Positions 35,719 through 44,722 are shown, counted from the stretch's first letter. The stretch is 64,000 bases of DNA from Bacteriovoracaceae bacterium UBA6153 (GCA_002428265.1 DIUR01000012.1:62001-126000), one strand, 5' to 3'. The notes: generated from the sequence alone by a model not told the origin. Translations and numbers: made by a program.

Positions 35719-36237
35719 ATGACAACAAAAATTAACACTCAGATTAACGCCCAGGTGCCCGTTACTAATTACAGCCACGATATTATCGAGGAATATGAAT
35801 TAAGTGATGAAAAAACACCTTGGATTGCGGACATTTTAACAGAACTTCACGATCAATTGGACCCTGAAGATGCTTATCCGGCCGGATCTTTAAAATTAAA
35901 ACTTCAGATCGCCCGCAAAAAAAGCAGCTTTTTAGGCGACCATTTAGTTGTCAGAGCACAGATAGACGCCAAGTATCATTTACCATGTGGTCTGACTCTG
36001 GTTCCATTGTTTCAGCACATGGAGCATTCAATTAACGCTGCATTCCTTCACGATTCTCAGGAAAAACTACCTGAATATGCTGAGGCCACGACGGTTTTTG
36101 CTGATAACGAAGAGATGGAATTATACTTCTATAGAAAAGGACTGGCAGATATTGGCGAGTTCGTTCATGAGCAGATCTTTTTGGAGGTTCCGGCCTTCCC
36201 AAGAAGTACGAATATTGAGAATTCGGTAGAAGATTAA
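35719..36237 (+). CDS. yceD: YceD/DUF177 family protein
   Basis: A 172-residue acidic protein of the DUF177/YceD family (AQIDAKYHLPCGLTLVPLFQH is the conserved C-x-R/P-C-L-like block with one Cys kept; ELYFYRKGLADIGEFVHEQI is the conserved end). YceD is linked to 23S rRNA accumulation. I start at the ATG at 35719 because GGGAG lies seven bases upstream; two earlier in-frame ATGs at 35704 and 35713 are placed badly for it. The yceD-rpmF pairing seen here is conserved widely. Confidence 0.82.
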   Translation: MTTKINTQINAQVPVTNYSHDIIEEYELSDEKTPWIADILTELHDQLDPEDAYPAGSLKLKLQIARKKSSFLGDHLVVRAQIDAKYHLPCGLTLVPLFQHMEHSINAAFLHDSQEKLPEYAEATTVFADNEEMELYFYRKGLADIGEFVHEQIFLEVPAFPRSTNIENSVED

Positions 36238-36371
36238 GAATTAGAGTAAAAAACAGTTTAGGGACAATGCGCCAACCTTAAAAAAACTTGCCGAACTGGT
36301 CTTTTTATCGTATTGATTATCCCTCATATTTAAAAAAAGTTAAAGTTACCACATTTGTCGCGGAGTATAAA

Positions 36372-36581
36372 ATGGCAGTTCCAAAGAAGAAAAATTCAGT
36401 ATCAAGAAAAGGTTTAAGAAGAGCTGGTCAACACCATAAATTATATAGAAAGCACCCAATGACTTGTTCAAACTGTGGAGTGCACACAATGCCACACACT
36501 GTTTGTACTGCTTGTGGATTCTATAAAGGAAAAGTTGTTGTATCAGTTAAAGCTGCTTCAACTGAAGAAGCTGCTCAATAA
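36372..36581 (+). CDS. rpmF: 50S ribosomal protein L32
   Basis: A 69-residue basic protein beginning MAVPKKKNSVSRKGLRRAGQ, the universal L32 start, with a zinc-binding CSNCGVH / CTACGFY pair. GGAG lies eight bases before this ATG. The open frame continues upstream without a ribosome-binding site and should not be counted. A 134-base gap after yceD may hold its own promoter, and a strong terminator at 36609 separates it from the fab operon. Confidence 0.96.
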   Translation: MAVPKKKNSVSRKGLRRAGQHHKLYRKHPMTCSNCGVHTMPHTVCTACGFYKGKVVVSVKAASTEEAAQ

Positions 36582-36608
36582 TTAAAAGCAAAATTTTGTC
36601 TAAATAAT

Positions 36609-36647
36609 AAAAGGCCCTTAGATTCAAATAGAATATAAGGGCCTTTT
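36609..36647 (+). terminator. intrinsic terminator after rpmF
   Basis: AAAAGGCCCTTA (36609-36620) and TAAGGGCCTTTT (36636-36647) are perfect 12-bp inverted repeats with the T-run inside the right arm. It lies between rpmF and fabH, so the fab genes need a separate promoter or read-through. Confidence 0.88.
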
Positions 36648-36679
36648 GTATAGAGGCAATCAAAACATGGACGTCCAAA

Positions 36680-37681
36680 ATGAAAACCTATGAAGTAAAA
36701 GTTCTAGGAACTGGGATGTACGCTCCCAAAAAAATCATGACAAACAAAGATCTTGAAAGCGTTGTTGAAACAACGGATGAATGGATTTACAGCAGAACCG
36801 GAATCAGAGAGCGCAGAATTTGTTCAACTGAAGGCGGAGAGTTTCCAACAGACATGGCCTACCATGCAACTCTTGATGCTCTAAAAACTGCGGGCCTACA
36901 ACCAAACGATATCGACTTTATTATCTTCGCTTCAGTTACTCCCGACGTAAAACTTCCAAACTCAGCATGTATTCTCCAGGTAAAACTTGGCATCACTAAC
37001 AACTGTGCTTGTCTTGATATTTCTGTGGCGTGCTCTGGATTTGTCTATGGAACAAACCTTGCGGACTCAATGATTAAAACGGGTTTAGCAAAAACTGTTT
37101 TAGTGGTTGGATCTGAAATGCTCTCTCGCGAAGTAAATTGGAAAGACAGAAACTCATGTATCCTTTTTGGAGATGGTTGTGGTGTCGCTATTTACGGTCG
37201 CGCTGAAGCGAACTCAGAATCTAAAATCTTATCATCAATTTTAAACTCTGATGGAACAGGCGGAGAGTTCTTCGACCAACCGGTTGGTGGAGCTGTCACA
37301 CCTATTACTGAAGAGCATATTAAAGAAGGCACTCACTTCATGCAAATGAAGGGAAAAGAAATGTTCAAAGTTGCCACTAGAACACTCGCTGAAAACGGGA
37401 AAAAATGTCTTGAGATGGCAGGCCTTAGTCTTGAAGACGTTGACTGGGTTGTTCCTCACCAGGCCAACATTAGAATCATCGAAACGACTGCTAACCTTCT
37501 AGGCCTGAGCATGGATAAGATGATCGTCAACATTGATAAATACGGAAATACATCAGCAGCAACTGTTGCGATTGCTTTTCACGAAGCAGTAACTGATGGA
37601 AGAATTAAGCGCGGAGACGTTGTTCTCTTTGATGCTTTCGGTGCAGGCCTTACAGCTGGTGCCACTTTATTAAGATACTAA
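36680..37681 (+). CDS. fabH: 3-oxoacyl-ACP synthase III
   Basis: FabH condenses acetyl-CoA with malonyl-ACP to start fatty acid synthesis. The catalytic triad is visible in ISVACSGFVYG (Cys), VPHQANIRI (His) and NKYGNTSAA (Asn). The start DEWIYSRTGIRERR is also typical. At 333 residues it has normal length. It heads fabH-fabD-fabG-acpP-fabF. In many bacteria plsX precedes fabH and follows rpmF, but here nothing lies between them except the terminator. Confidence 0.97.
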   Translation: MKTYEVKVLGTGMYAPKKIMTNKDLESVVETTDEWIYSRTGIRERRICSTEGGEFPTDMAYHATLDALKTAGLQPNDIDFIIFASVTPDVKLPNSACILQVKLGITNNCACLDISVACSGFVYGTNLADSMIKTGLAKTVLVVGSEMLSREVNWKDRNSCILFGDGCGVAIYGRAEANSESKILSSILNSDGTGGEFFDQPVGGAVTPITEEHIKEGTHFMQMKGKEMFKVATRTLAENGKKCLEMAGLSLEDVDWVVPHQANIRIIETTANLLGLSMDKMIVNIDKYGNTSAATVAIAFHEAVTDGRIKRGDVVLFDAFGAGLTAGATLLRY

Positions 37682-37696
37682 AACAAAGGTAAATAG

Positions 37697-38641
37697 ATGG
37701 GTGTTAAATCAGTTACATTATTATTCCCCGGACAAGGTTCACAATACGTTGGAATGGGAAAAAATCTGGATCAGTCTCTCTTTGATAAAGGAAATGAGAT
37801 TTTAGGTTACGACTTAAAAAAACTTATGCATGAAGGCCCAGAAGATGAACTAAAACTCACTCACAATACCCAGCCTGCTATTTTAAAACACTCAGTTTCT
37901 CTTTTTAATCAACTGGAAACTCTTCTTCAAAAATACGATGTAAAAATTGACCGCGTTCTTGGCCATTCTGTTGGCGAGTACGCAGCTCTTGTTGTCGCAG
38001 GAGTTCTTTCTCCGTACGACGCTATTCACGCGGTTCACCTTCGTGGAAAGTATATGCAGGAAGCTGTTCCTGTTGGAAAAGGAAAGATGTTTGCGATTTT
38101 AAAAGTTCCAGCAGATATAGTAGTTGAAGCTTGCAAGGCCGCAACACTACCTGGCTCAGAAGTTATGCCGGCCAACTTTAACGATCCTTCTCAAATTGTC
38201 ATTTCTGGTGAAAGTGAAGCTTGTGCCAGAGCTGTCGCATGGTTATCTGAAAACTTTAAAGAAGCTCACAGAGCAATGGAACTGAATGTTTCAGCTCCGT
38301 TTCACTCAAGCCTGATGAAGCCAGCAGCTGATCAATTAAAAGAAGCATTCGCTAAATTCAAATGGCATGAAAACAAAATTCCATATATCGCTAACATAGA
38401 TGCGAAAGAATACGGTGCGGGAACAAACCCAGAAACAATTATCAACAATCTTTACCACCAGGCCTATGGTCCGGTACTTTGGACTCAGTCGATTGAAAAA
38501 TTGCCTTCAGACACACTTTGCATAGAGGTGGGTCCTGGAAAAGTTTTAATGGGACTCGTTCGTAAAATTAACAAAGACATCAAAGTTATTCCTCTCGATA
38601 GAGATGAAGCACTTGCTGAAATTGAGGAGCTTTTAAAATGA
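37697..38641 (+). CDS. fabD: malonyl-CoA:ACP transacylase
   Basis: FabD loads malonyl groups onto ACP. The N-terminal FPGQGSQYVGMG, the nucleophile elbow GHSVGEYAAL and the later SAPFHSSLM (His) are complete. At 314 residues it is standard. It starts 15 bases after fabH and overlaps fabG by ATGA, indicating coupled translation. Confidence 0.97.
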   Translation: MGVKSVTLLFPGQGSQYVGMGKNLDQSLFDKGNEILGYDLKKLMHEGPEDELKLTHNTQPAILKHSVSLFNQLETLLQKYDVKIDRVLGHSVGEYAALVVAGVLSPYDAIHAVHLRGKYMQEAVPVGKGKMFAILKVPADIVVEACKAATLPGSEVMPANFNDPSQIVISGESEACARAVAWLSENFKEAHRAMELNVSAPFHSSLMKPAADQLKEAFAKFKWHENKIPYIANIDAKEYGAGTNPETIINNLYHQAYGPVLWTQSIEKLPSDTLCIEVGPGKVLMGLVRKINKDIKVIPLDRDEALAEIEELLK

Positions 38642-39399
38642 TTGCAACTTTTAACGATTTAAAGAATAAAACGGTACTAATCACTGGGGCATCACGCGGC
38701 CTTGGTAAAAAAATGGCCGAAGCCCTTGCGACTCAAGGAGCTCACGTTGTTTTTAACTATAGAAGTGACGCCGCTGCAGCTATGAAATTAAAAGAAGAGC
38801 TTCAAGCTCTGGGTGCTTCTAACGTTACTGCTCTTTTATTTGACGTTACAAACACTGCTCAAATGAAAGAAGCTGTAGAAAAATTTGTTGAGGAAAACGG
38901 GCCGATTACAGGTCTTGTTAACAATGCTGGGATCTCTAAAGACCAGATCGTTCTTCGTATGAAAGAAGAAGATGTTGTTCAGACAATTAATACAAACTTA
39001 ACGTCTGCGATTATGCTGACTCAGATCTTATCAAGAAGCTTCTTAAAGGCAGAAAATGTTTCTGTCGTTAATATCAGCTCTATTGTGGGACTGATGGGTA
39101 ATGCCTCTCAAATCGCCTACTCTGCTTCAAAAGCAGGATTAATCGGATTTACTAAGTCTTACGCTAAAGAGCTGGCCTCTAGAAACGTTAGATGTAACGC
39201 AATATGTCCAGGTTTTATCACCACAGATATGACTCATGCCTTAGACGAAAAAGTAAAAGACGCCTACTTAGCTACAATCCCCCTTAAACGCATGGGTGAA
39301 GCTGATGAAGTTGCGAACTTAGTCTGCTTTTTATTGAGCAAAGCATCGTCTTATATCACTGGTGAAACGATTAAAATTGACGGTGGATTATATATCTAA
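38638..39399 (+). CDS. fabG: 3-oxoacyl-ACP reductase
   Basis: A 253-residue short-chain dehydrogenase that reduces beta-ketoacyl-ACP with NADPH. It has the cofactor motif TGASRGLGKKMA, NNAGISKD, the catalytic Ser in NISSIVGLMG and YSASKAG (Tyr-x3-Lys). The operon position between fabD and acpP supports FabG over other SDR roles. It overlaps fabD by four bases. Confidence 0.96.
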   Translation: MIATFNDLKNKTVLITGASRGLGKKMAEALATQGAHVVFNYRSDAAAAMKLKEELQALGASNVTALLFDVTNTAQMKEAVEKFVEENGPITGLVNNAGISKDQIVLRMKEEDVVQTINTNLTSAIMLTQILSRSFLKAENVSVVNISSIVGLMGNASQIAYSASKAGLIGFTKSYAKELASRNVRCNAICPGFITTDMTHALDEKVKDAYLATIPLKRMGEADEVANLVCFLLSKASSYITGETIKIDGGLYI

Positions 39400-39440
39400 T
39401 AAAACTATTACTTATTTTTGAACATTTCAGGAGTTATTAA

Positions 39441-39668
39441 ATGAAAGACAAGGTTATTAAACTAATCAGCGACGCAACTAAAATTGATATCGCTAAAATC
39501 AATCTTGAAACAAGTTTCGTTGACGATTTAAACCTAGACTCTCTAGACATCGTAGAATTGATGATGAAAATGGAAGATGAATTCGGTGTTGAAATTCCTG
39601 AGGAAGACGCTGAAGGACTTAAGACGGTAAAAGACATCGTCACTTACTTAGAAAAAAAACAAGCATAA
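39441..39668 (+). CDS. acpP: acyl carrier protein
   Basis: A 75-residue acidic helical protein with the phosphopantetheine attachment site DDLNLDSLDIVELMM (Ser in DSLD). It carries growing acyl chains between the Fab enzymes. CAGGAG precedes the start. A GNRA-looped hairpin follows its stop, before fabF, and could help give acpP the higher expression it usually needs. Confidence 0.97.
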   Translation: MKDKVIKLISDATKIDIAKINLETSFVDDLNLDSLDIVELMMKMEDEFGVEIPEEDAEGLKTVKDIVTYLEKKQA

Positions 39669-39680
39669 GATCTTAAATAG

Positions 39681-39703
39681 AGGCCTCGAAAGAGGCCTTT
39701 GTT
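39681..39703 (+). terminator. hairpin between acpP and fabF
   Basis: AGGCCTC (39681-39687), loop GAAA, GAGGCCT (39692-39698), then TTGTTGTTTT. The stem is strong but the T-run is interrupted, so it looks like a partial terminator or an mRNA-stabilising stem that lets acpP transcripts accumulate while some polymerase continues to fabF. Confidence 0.7.
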
Positions 39704-39722
39704 GTTTTACGGGGAGTCTATC

Positions 39723-40979
39723 ATGACCGAAGGAAAAAAACTCAACAGAGTTGCTATCACGGGAATGGGGATGATCAATGGACTTGGTCATAACCTTAAA
39801 GAAGTTTGGGCAAACGCTCTCGTTGGAAAATCGGGAGTTTCTTTAATTGAACAAACGAACACGGAATTACTTACGACAAAATTTGCTGGAGAAGTTAAGA
39901 ACTTCACACTAGCAACAGATATATTAGATGAGAAAGAAGCAGCTAAATACGACCGCTTCATTCACTTTGCTATGCACTCGACAGACGAAGCTCTGAAAGA
40001 TGCGGGCCTTCACGATTCTCCTCCATACGAAATGCACAGAATGGGTTGTATCTTGGGTGTTGGTATCGGTGGATTTCCAGAAATCGAAGACACAGCAAGA
40101 ACAATGTTTGATAAAGGGCCAAGAAGAGTCTCTCCTTTTTTCATTCCAGCTATTATTCCAAACATGCCATCTGGGCTTGTTACAATCCGCTACAATCTTG
40201 GTGGATTAAATTACGGAATCGCATCTGCTTGTGCTTCAGCTGCTCACGCACTGACTGCTGCTTGCTATGAAATCATGTTCGGCAGACAAGACATGATGGT
40301 TTCTGGTGGTGCTGAATCTGTAATCTGTAATTTAACAATTGCAGGATTTGGTAACATGAAAGCTCTTTCAAAAAGAAATGATGATCCTGCAACAGCTTCA
40401 AGACCATACGATGCTGACAGAGACGGATTTGTTCTTGGTGAAGGTGCTGGAATTTTAATTTTAGAAAATTATGAAAAGGCCGTTGCTCGTGGAGCAAAGA
40501 TTTACGCTGAAATCGTAGGTCACGGTGCCACTTCAGATGCTTATCACATCACAGCTCCACACCCTGAAGGTGATGGTGCTTCTCGCTCAATGAAGATGGC
40601 CATCGACGATGCTGGCGTAGATGTAACTGAAGTTGGATACGTTAATGCTCACGGCACATCGACTCCGCTTGGAGATATCGGTGAACTAAGAGCGATCAAA
40701 AAAACTTTCGGTGATCACGCATTTAAATTAAATGTTTCATCAACAAAGTCTATGACAGGACACCTTCTGGGTGCTGCTGGTGGAATTGAAACGATTTTCT
40801 GTGCGATGGCACTTCACACGGGAATGATTCCTCCGACAATTAACATTCAAAACCTTGATCCTGAATGTGACCTCGATGTAACTGCAAATAAGGCCGTTAA
40901 AAAAGATATTAAATACGCGCTTAATAATTCATTTGGATTTGGCGGAACGAACTCATCACTATTGTTGAAGAAGGTTTAA
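39723..40979 (+). CDS. fabF: 3-oxoacyl-ACP synthase II
   Basis: A 418-residue elongating condensing enzyme. The Cys-His-His triad is in ASACASAAHA, NAHGTSTPLGD and STKSMTGHLLGAAGG. The ATG at 39723 is preceded by GGGGAG; a TTG eight codons upstream lies on the stem-loop and is unlikely. It ends two bases before glyA and so probably continues into glyA-nrdR-nusB. Confidence 0.96.
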   Translation: MTEGKKLNRVAITGMGMINGLGHNLKEVWANALVGKSGVSLIEQTNTELLTTKFAGEVKNFTLATDILDEKEAAKYDRFIHFAMHSTDEALKDAGLHDSPPYEMHRMGCILGVGIGGFPEIEDTARTMFDKGPRRVSPFFIPAIIPNMPSGLVTIRYNLGGLNYGIASACASAAHALTAACYEIMFGRQDMMVSGGAESVICNLTIAGFGNMKALSKRNDDPATASRPYDADRDGFVLGEGAGILILENYEKAVARGAKIYAEIVGHGATSDAYHITAPHPEGDGASRSMKMAIDDAGVDVTEVGYVNAHGTSTPLGDIGELRAIKKTFGDHAFKLNVSSTKSMTGHLLGAAGGIETIFCAMALHTGMIPPTINIQNLDPECDLDVTANKAVKKDIKYALNNSFGFGGTNSSLLLKKV

Positions 40980-40981
40980 TC

Positions 40982-42241
40982 ATGTTTAACAAAAATGCAT
41001 CCTCTCTAAAAACTATGGACCCTACTCTTTTGGATATCATCCAAAAAGAGAGAGCTCGTCAGGAAGATGGATTAGAGTTAATCGCTTCTGAAAACTATAC
41101 ATCACAAGCTGTCATGGAAGCTCAGGGTTCAATCCTGACTAACAAGTATGCTGAAGGACTTCCGAACAAAAGATATTACGGTGGATGCGAGTTTGTTGAT
41201 CAGGTAGAAATCCTTGCTATCGACAGAGTTAATCAGATCTTTGGATCAAAATTTGCCAACGTTCAACCACACTCTGGATCTCAAGCTAACATGGGTGCAT
41301 ACTTTGCGATGCTTAATCACGGGGACAAAGTTCTCGGGATGAATCTTGCTGAAGGTGGACACTTAACTCACGGGTCTCCAGTAAACTTCTCTGGAAAACT
41401 TTTTAACTTCGCTTCATACGGGCTTCACCCTGAAACTGAGCGAATTGATTTCAATATCGTTCGTGAACAGGCAAAAAAAGAGATGCCTAAAGTGATCGTG
41501 GCAGGTGCTTCGGCCTATCCTCGTGAAATCGATTTCAAAACATTTCAGGAAATCGCGACAGAAGTTGGTGCAAAACTGATGGTTGATATGGCCCATATTG
41601 CTGGTCTTGTCGCTGCAGGACTGCACATGTCACCTGTTCCCTACGCTGACGTTGTGACTTCAACGACTCACAAAACTCTTCGTGGACCACGAGGTGGAAT
41701 CATTCTTACAAACAATGAAGAACTGTTTAAGAAATTAAACTCAAATATTTTTCCAGGCATTCAAGGTGGACCTCTTGAGCACGTTATCGCTGCTAAAGCT
41801 GTAGCATTTCTTGAAGCACTTCAACCTGACTATGCTGATTACCAAAAACAGGTTGTTAAAAACGCTAAGAAGCTGGCAGAGGCCCTAACAAGTCGCGGGA
41901 TTCAACTTGTATCAGGTGGAACAGACAATCACCTTGTATTGGTTAAAACAGACTCTGTTGGTTTATCAGGTAAAGAAGCTGAGCACGCTCTTGAAGCAGC
42001 AGGTATCACTTGTAACAAAAACATGGTTCCAAATGATAAGCGCTCTCCGTTCGTGACTTCAGGTGTTCGTCTTGGAACTCCAGCAATCACAACAAGAGGA
42101 TTAACTGAACCTCATATGGATATGCTGGCAGGATGGATTCACTCTGCTTTAACAAATTCTACAAATGAAGTTGAACTCAAAAATATCAAAGCGCAGGTTT
42201 TAGAGCTGTGCAAATCGTTCCCGGTTTATAAAGGACTATAG
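40982..42241 (+). CDS. glyA: serine hydroxymethyltransferase
   Basis: A 419-residue PLP enzyme that converts serine and tetrahydrofolate to glycine and methylene-THF. The cofactor lysine is in TSTTHKTLRGPRGG, with RYYGGCEFVDQVE and MVDMAHIAGLVAAG upstream. The length is standard. The start lies two bases after fabF and nrdR begins six bases after its stop, so it sits inside a continuous operon. Confidence 0.97.
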   Translation: MFNKNASSLKTMDPTLLDIIQKERARQEDGLELIASENYTSQAVMEAQGSILTNKYAEGLPNKRYYGGCEFVDQVEILAIDRVNQIFGSKFANVQPHSGSQANMGAYFAMLNHGDKVLGMNLAEGGHLTHGSPVNFSGKLFNFASYGLHPETERIDFNIVREQAKKEMPKVIVAGASAYPREIDFKTFQEIATEVGAKLMVDMAHIAGLVAAGLHMSPVPYADVVTSTTHKTLRGPRGGIILTNNEELFKKLNSNIFPGIQGGPLEHVIAAKAVAFLEALQPDYADYQKQVVKNAKKLAEALTSRGIQLVSGGTDNHLVLVKTDSVGLSGKEAEHALEAAGITCNKNMVPNDKRSPFVTSGVRLGTPAITTRGLTEPHMDMLAGWIHSALTNSTNEVELKNIKAQVLELCKSFPVYKGL

Positions 42242-42247
42242 AAGAAT

Positions 42248-42742
42248 ATGCATTGCCCAAGTTGTAACGCTCAGGACACCAGAGTTATTGATTCGAGAAT
42301 GCTTCTCGAAGAAAACTCTGTACGCCGTCGCCGTAAGTGCGATGCCTGTGAAACTCGTTTTACAACGTATGAGAATATTCAGATTCAAATGCCTCTTATC
42401 GTGAAAAAAGACGGTCGTCGTGAAAACTACAACCGTGAAAAAATCATGAAAGGTTTGAACAAGGCCTGCCAAAAAAGAAATGTCTCTACTGACCAGCTCA
42501 ATAAGCTTTTAAATAATGTTGAGAGATCCCTGCTGGAAATCTCCCGCACAGAAGTTCGTGCCAGAGACCTTGGTGAAATCATCATGGATCAACTTAAAGA
42601 ACTCGATAGAGTCGCATACGTTCGTTATGCTTCTTTCTACTGGGACTTCAAAGACATTGAAGAGTTCGTTTACGGTCTAAAAAATAATCTACACTCAGTA
42701 AAATCTATCAGCGATAAAGGTGAAAAACGTGACTATCAATAA
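42248..42742 (+). CDS. nrdR: transcriptional repressor NrdR
   Basis: A 164-residue repressor of ribonucleotide reductase genes. The N-terminal zinc ribbon (MHCPSCNAQDTRVIDSR, then RKCDACETRFTTYE) is followed by an ATP-cone domain (VKKDGRRENYNREKIMKGLNKAC). The glyA-nrdR and nrdR-nusB neighbours recur in several phyla. Its 3' end overlaps nusB by 14 bases. Confidence 0.96.
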   Translation: MHCPSCNAQDTRVIDSRMLLEENSVRRRRKCDACETRFTTYENIQIQMPLIVKKDGRRENYNREKIMKGLNKACQKRNVSTDQLNKLLNNVERSLLEISRTEVRARDLGEIIMDQLKELDRVAYVRYASFYWDFKDIEEFVYGLKNNLHSVKSISDKGEKRDYQ

Positions 42743-43223
42743 TGCAAATGTAACTACGAAAAGATCTCTTGGCCGTGAATACGCTTTCAAATTTATCTAC
42801 AAACATTTACTAAATGATTTTGAAAATGAAAAAAGCGAGATCATCAGCGACTCAAAGTCTCTGGAAGACGCTCTTAATATGTTCGATAATTCTTATAACG
42901 AAGAAGACAGCGAACACCCAGACAACAAGATTGACCTGAACACAAAACTTTTTGCAAAAGAATTAATTCTTGGCTCTTTAAGACAAGAAGAAACAAACTC
43001 AAAAACAATTGAAAAGTTTCTTACAAACAACAACCTTCAAAAAGTTGACCGCATGAACTTAGCTGTTCTTCTTCTTGGCGCTTACGAGATCCTTAACGAT
43101 AAAGAAACCAACTCTGGAGTATTCATCAACGAATACGTCAACGTTGCTAAAAAATACTGTCCAAATGACTCTCATGGATTCATCAACAGTGTTCTTGATA
43201 AAATCGCAAAGGAAAAAAAGTAG
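42729..43223 (+). CDS. nusB: transcription antitermination factor NusB
   Basis: NusB works with S10 at boxA to antiterminate rRNA operons. The all-helical protein (164 residues) has the N-terminal RSLGREYAFKFIYKHL and the C-terminal VDRMNLAVLLLGAYEIL plus INEYVNVAKKYCPNDSHGFINSVLDKI blocks. It starts at a GTG at 42729, which has AAGG about eight bases upstream inside nrdR; a GTG three codons earlier has none. Confidence 0.93.
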   Translation: MTINNANVTTKRSLGREYAFKFIYKHLLNDFENEKSEIISDSKSLEDALNMFDNSYNEEDSEHPDNKIDLNTKLFAKELILGSLRQEETNSKTIEKFLTNNNLQKVDRMNLAVLLLGAYEILNDKETNSGVFINEYVNVAKKYCPNDSHGFINSVLDKIAKEKK

Positions 43224-43225
43224 GC

Positions 43226-43645
43226 ATGTATAAGAGTACTCGCCCCAACATCACCATTTTGGATCAGTTTACTCCCGAAGTTTTGGGAATCTTCTGGTTT
43301 ACAAGAGATGATCTGGCCCGCGAACTACTAGGTTTCGAAGATTTCAACTATCTCTTCGACGGTCTCATCTCTCAATACCTCTACGGCAAAGAAACTCAAA
43401 GCGACCAACACGCGCACATCTTCTTCACTGAAAACTTTCAGTCGAGAATCTTCCTTGCCCACTTAAAAACAAAAGACCTGACGAAAACTCAGCTCTCAAG
43501 TGATATCGACGAACAAGTGGCCCTTATTTCAGCACCAACTCTTGATCGAAAAATAGTTTTAGTTTTTGATAAGACCGAACACGCATGGACAACTGAACTT
43601 CAAAAACGCTATCCACAATTTGATTTCAGAGAACTAGAAGCCTAG
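43226..43645 (+). CDS. small cytoplasmic protein of unknown function
   Basis: A 139-residue protein two bases after nusB, so part of the same operon. It has no signal peptide or membrane helix. It is rich in aromatic residues (LGIFWFTRDDLARELLGFEDFNYLF) and ends in a beta-rich part (KIVLVFDKTEHAWTTEL). I recognise no domain. Its position suggests a housekeeping or translation-related role, which is a weak inference. A cluster of palindromes follows at 43664. Confidence 0.65.
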   Translation: MYKSTRPNITILDQFTPEVLGIFWFTRDDLARELLGFEDFNYLFDGLISQYLYGKETQSDQHAHIFFTENFQSRIFLAHLKTKDLTKTQLSSDIDEQVALISAPTLDRKIVLVFDKTEHAWTTELQKRYPQFDFRELEA

Positions 43646-43663
43646 TTCTTATAGTCCCTCACT

Positions 43664-43787
43664 CGAAGCGAAGCTTCGGTGCTCCCCCATAAACCTAAAA
43701 AAATGATTTGAAAATGTCAGATACTAGGCGCGATTGGCTCGCGGGAGGAGACGTACGTCCGTACGTCGCACGACCAAGAGACGGTCG
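43664..43787. repeat. cluster of four short hairpins, likely dispersed intergenic repeat
   Basis: Between two convergent genes, a G+C-richer patch holds CGAAGC/GCTTCG (43664-43678), GCGA/TCGC (43730-43742), GACGTAC/GTACGTC with loop GTCC (43750-43767) and CGACC/GGTCG (43771-43787), followed by a T-run after ATGGCG. The dense stacked palindromes and higher G+C than the surroundings resemble REP/BIME-type intergenic elements. Whether other copies exist in the genome cannot be seen here. Confidence 0.5.
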
Positions 43788-43824
43788 CAACGACGTAGAT
43801 GGCGTTTTAAAATTATTTTAAGTC

Positions 43825-44691
43825 TTAAGGTAAGGCACAGATATAAGTAACCCAAGACTCGCAGTTTTCTGCTTTTAACGTCTTTTTGAAATTCCCATTT
43901 CCTGTTCCATCTTTATCTACGCCTTCCCAATAAATTTGAGTTTTAGAAAATCCTGCTTCTTCAAGAATATCTAAAAGCTCTCTTGCATCCCACATACGCC
44001 AGTCATACGTGTAAACTTTTTCATGTTTTACACCGTCTTTGTGCGTTTTAAAGTGAATGTAATAAAGGCATTCTGCCGTCAGTGGATTGTATTTGCTACA
44101 GTCCCAGTAATACGTATGGTTTTTGTGTTTTACTGATTCTTCCAGCTCTTTTCGGGCTTCTGTTCCACCGAATAAATCGATAAAGAAAGCACCATCTTTT
44201 TTCATGTGCTGTCTGACTGAAGTAAAATACTTCAGAAGGTCAGTGCGTTTTTTAAATAAGTAGTATGAGAAGTTGAAAGCAACAGTCACATCTGCCTTGA
44301 AATCGTATTTTGATAATACGTTTCCATTGATGTACTTCATGCGTGATTGTTCATCTTCTGAGAGTTTATCGTAGTGATTAACAACACCGAACGCTAGTGG
44401 CTCCATGTCCAGGTCAATTCCGTATGCCGTGCACTCATCGTTTTGTTGAACCCAGTCACATGCCATAAGTCCTGTTCCACAAAAATCTTCTCTTAGTGAC
44501 TTTGGAGCTTTCCCGTAAATAGCTTTGTACTCTCTATTGATAAATTTAATATCAGCTTGAGTATTTTGAACTGATGCTAAGTAAAGACGGTATTTTTCGT
44601 CTCTCGTTAACTTCGCTGCTTTTGCAGGTGCTTTTTTCAAAGGCTTTGGTAGAGATTTTCTAGTCGTGGTCTTTTTTTTCTCAGCAGGCAT
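43825..44691 (-). CDS. class I SAM-dependent methyltransferase with Lys-rich N-terminal tail
   Basis: A 288-residue protein. The first 30 residues are Lys/Pro/Ala-rich (KPLKKAPAKAAKL), like a small version of the histone-like tail at 18617. The Rossmann-type methyltransferase follows: a DFCGTGLMACDW glycine-rich motif I (near 66), GIDLDMEPLAF motif II, VTVAFNFSYYLF and FFIDLFGG. The substrate is unknown; the basic tail suggests a nucleic acid or acidic partner. It converges on the unknown gene at 43226. Confidence 0.85.
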   Translation of the reverse strand: MPAEKKKTTTRKSLPKPLKKAPAKAAKLTRDEKYRLYLASVQNTQADIKFINREYKAIYGKAPKSLREDFCGTGLMACDWVQQNDECTAYGIDLDMEPLAFGVVNHYDKLSEDEQSRMKYINGNVLSKYDFKADVTVAFNFSYYLFKKRTDLLKYFTSVRQHMKKDGAFFIDLFGGTEARKELEESVKHKNHTYYWDCSKYNPLTAECLYYIHFKTHKDGVKHEKVYTYDWRMWDARELLDILEEAGFSKTQIYWEGVDKDGTGNGNFKKTLKAENCESWVTYICALP

Positions 44692-44722
44692 GATGTTCCT
44701 TAAGTTTTCTACCTAGAGCCTG

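Noticed and set aside
36288..36371. Longer start for ribosomal protein L32
   Set aside because: Extra residues do not resemble L32, and only the ATG at 36372 has GGAG at the right distance.
39699..39722. TTG start for fabF eight codons upstream
   Set aside because: It lies directly after the hairpin with no RBS; the ATG at 39723 has GGGGAG in the correct place.
43664..43787. CRISPR array
   Set aside because: The palindromes are all different in sequence and there are no equal spacers or repeated units.
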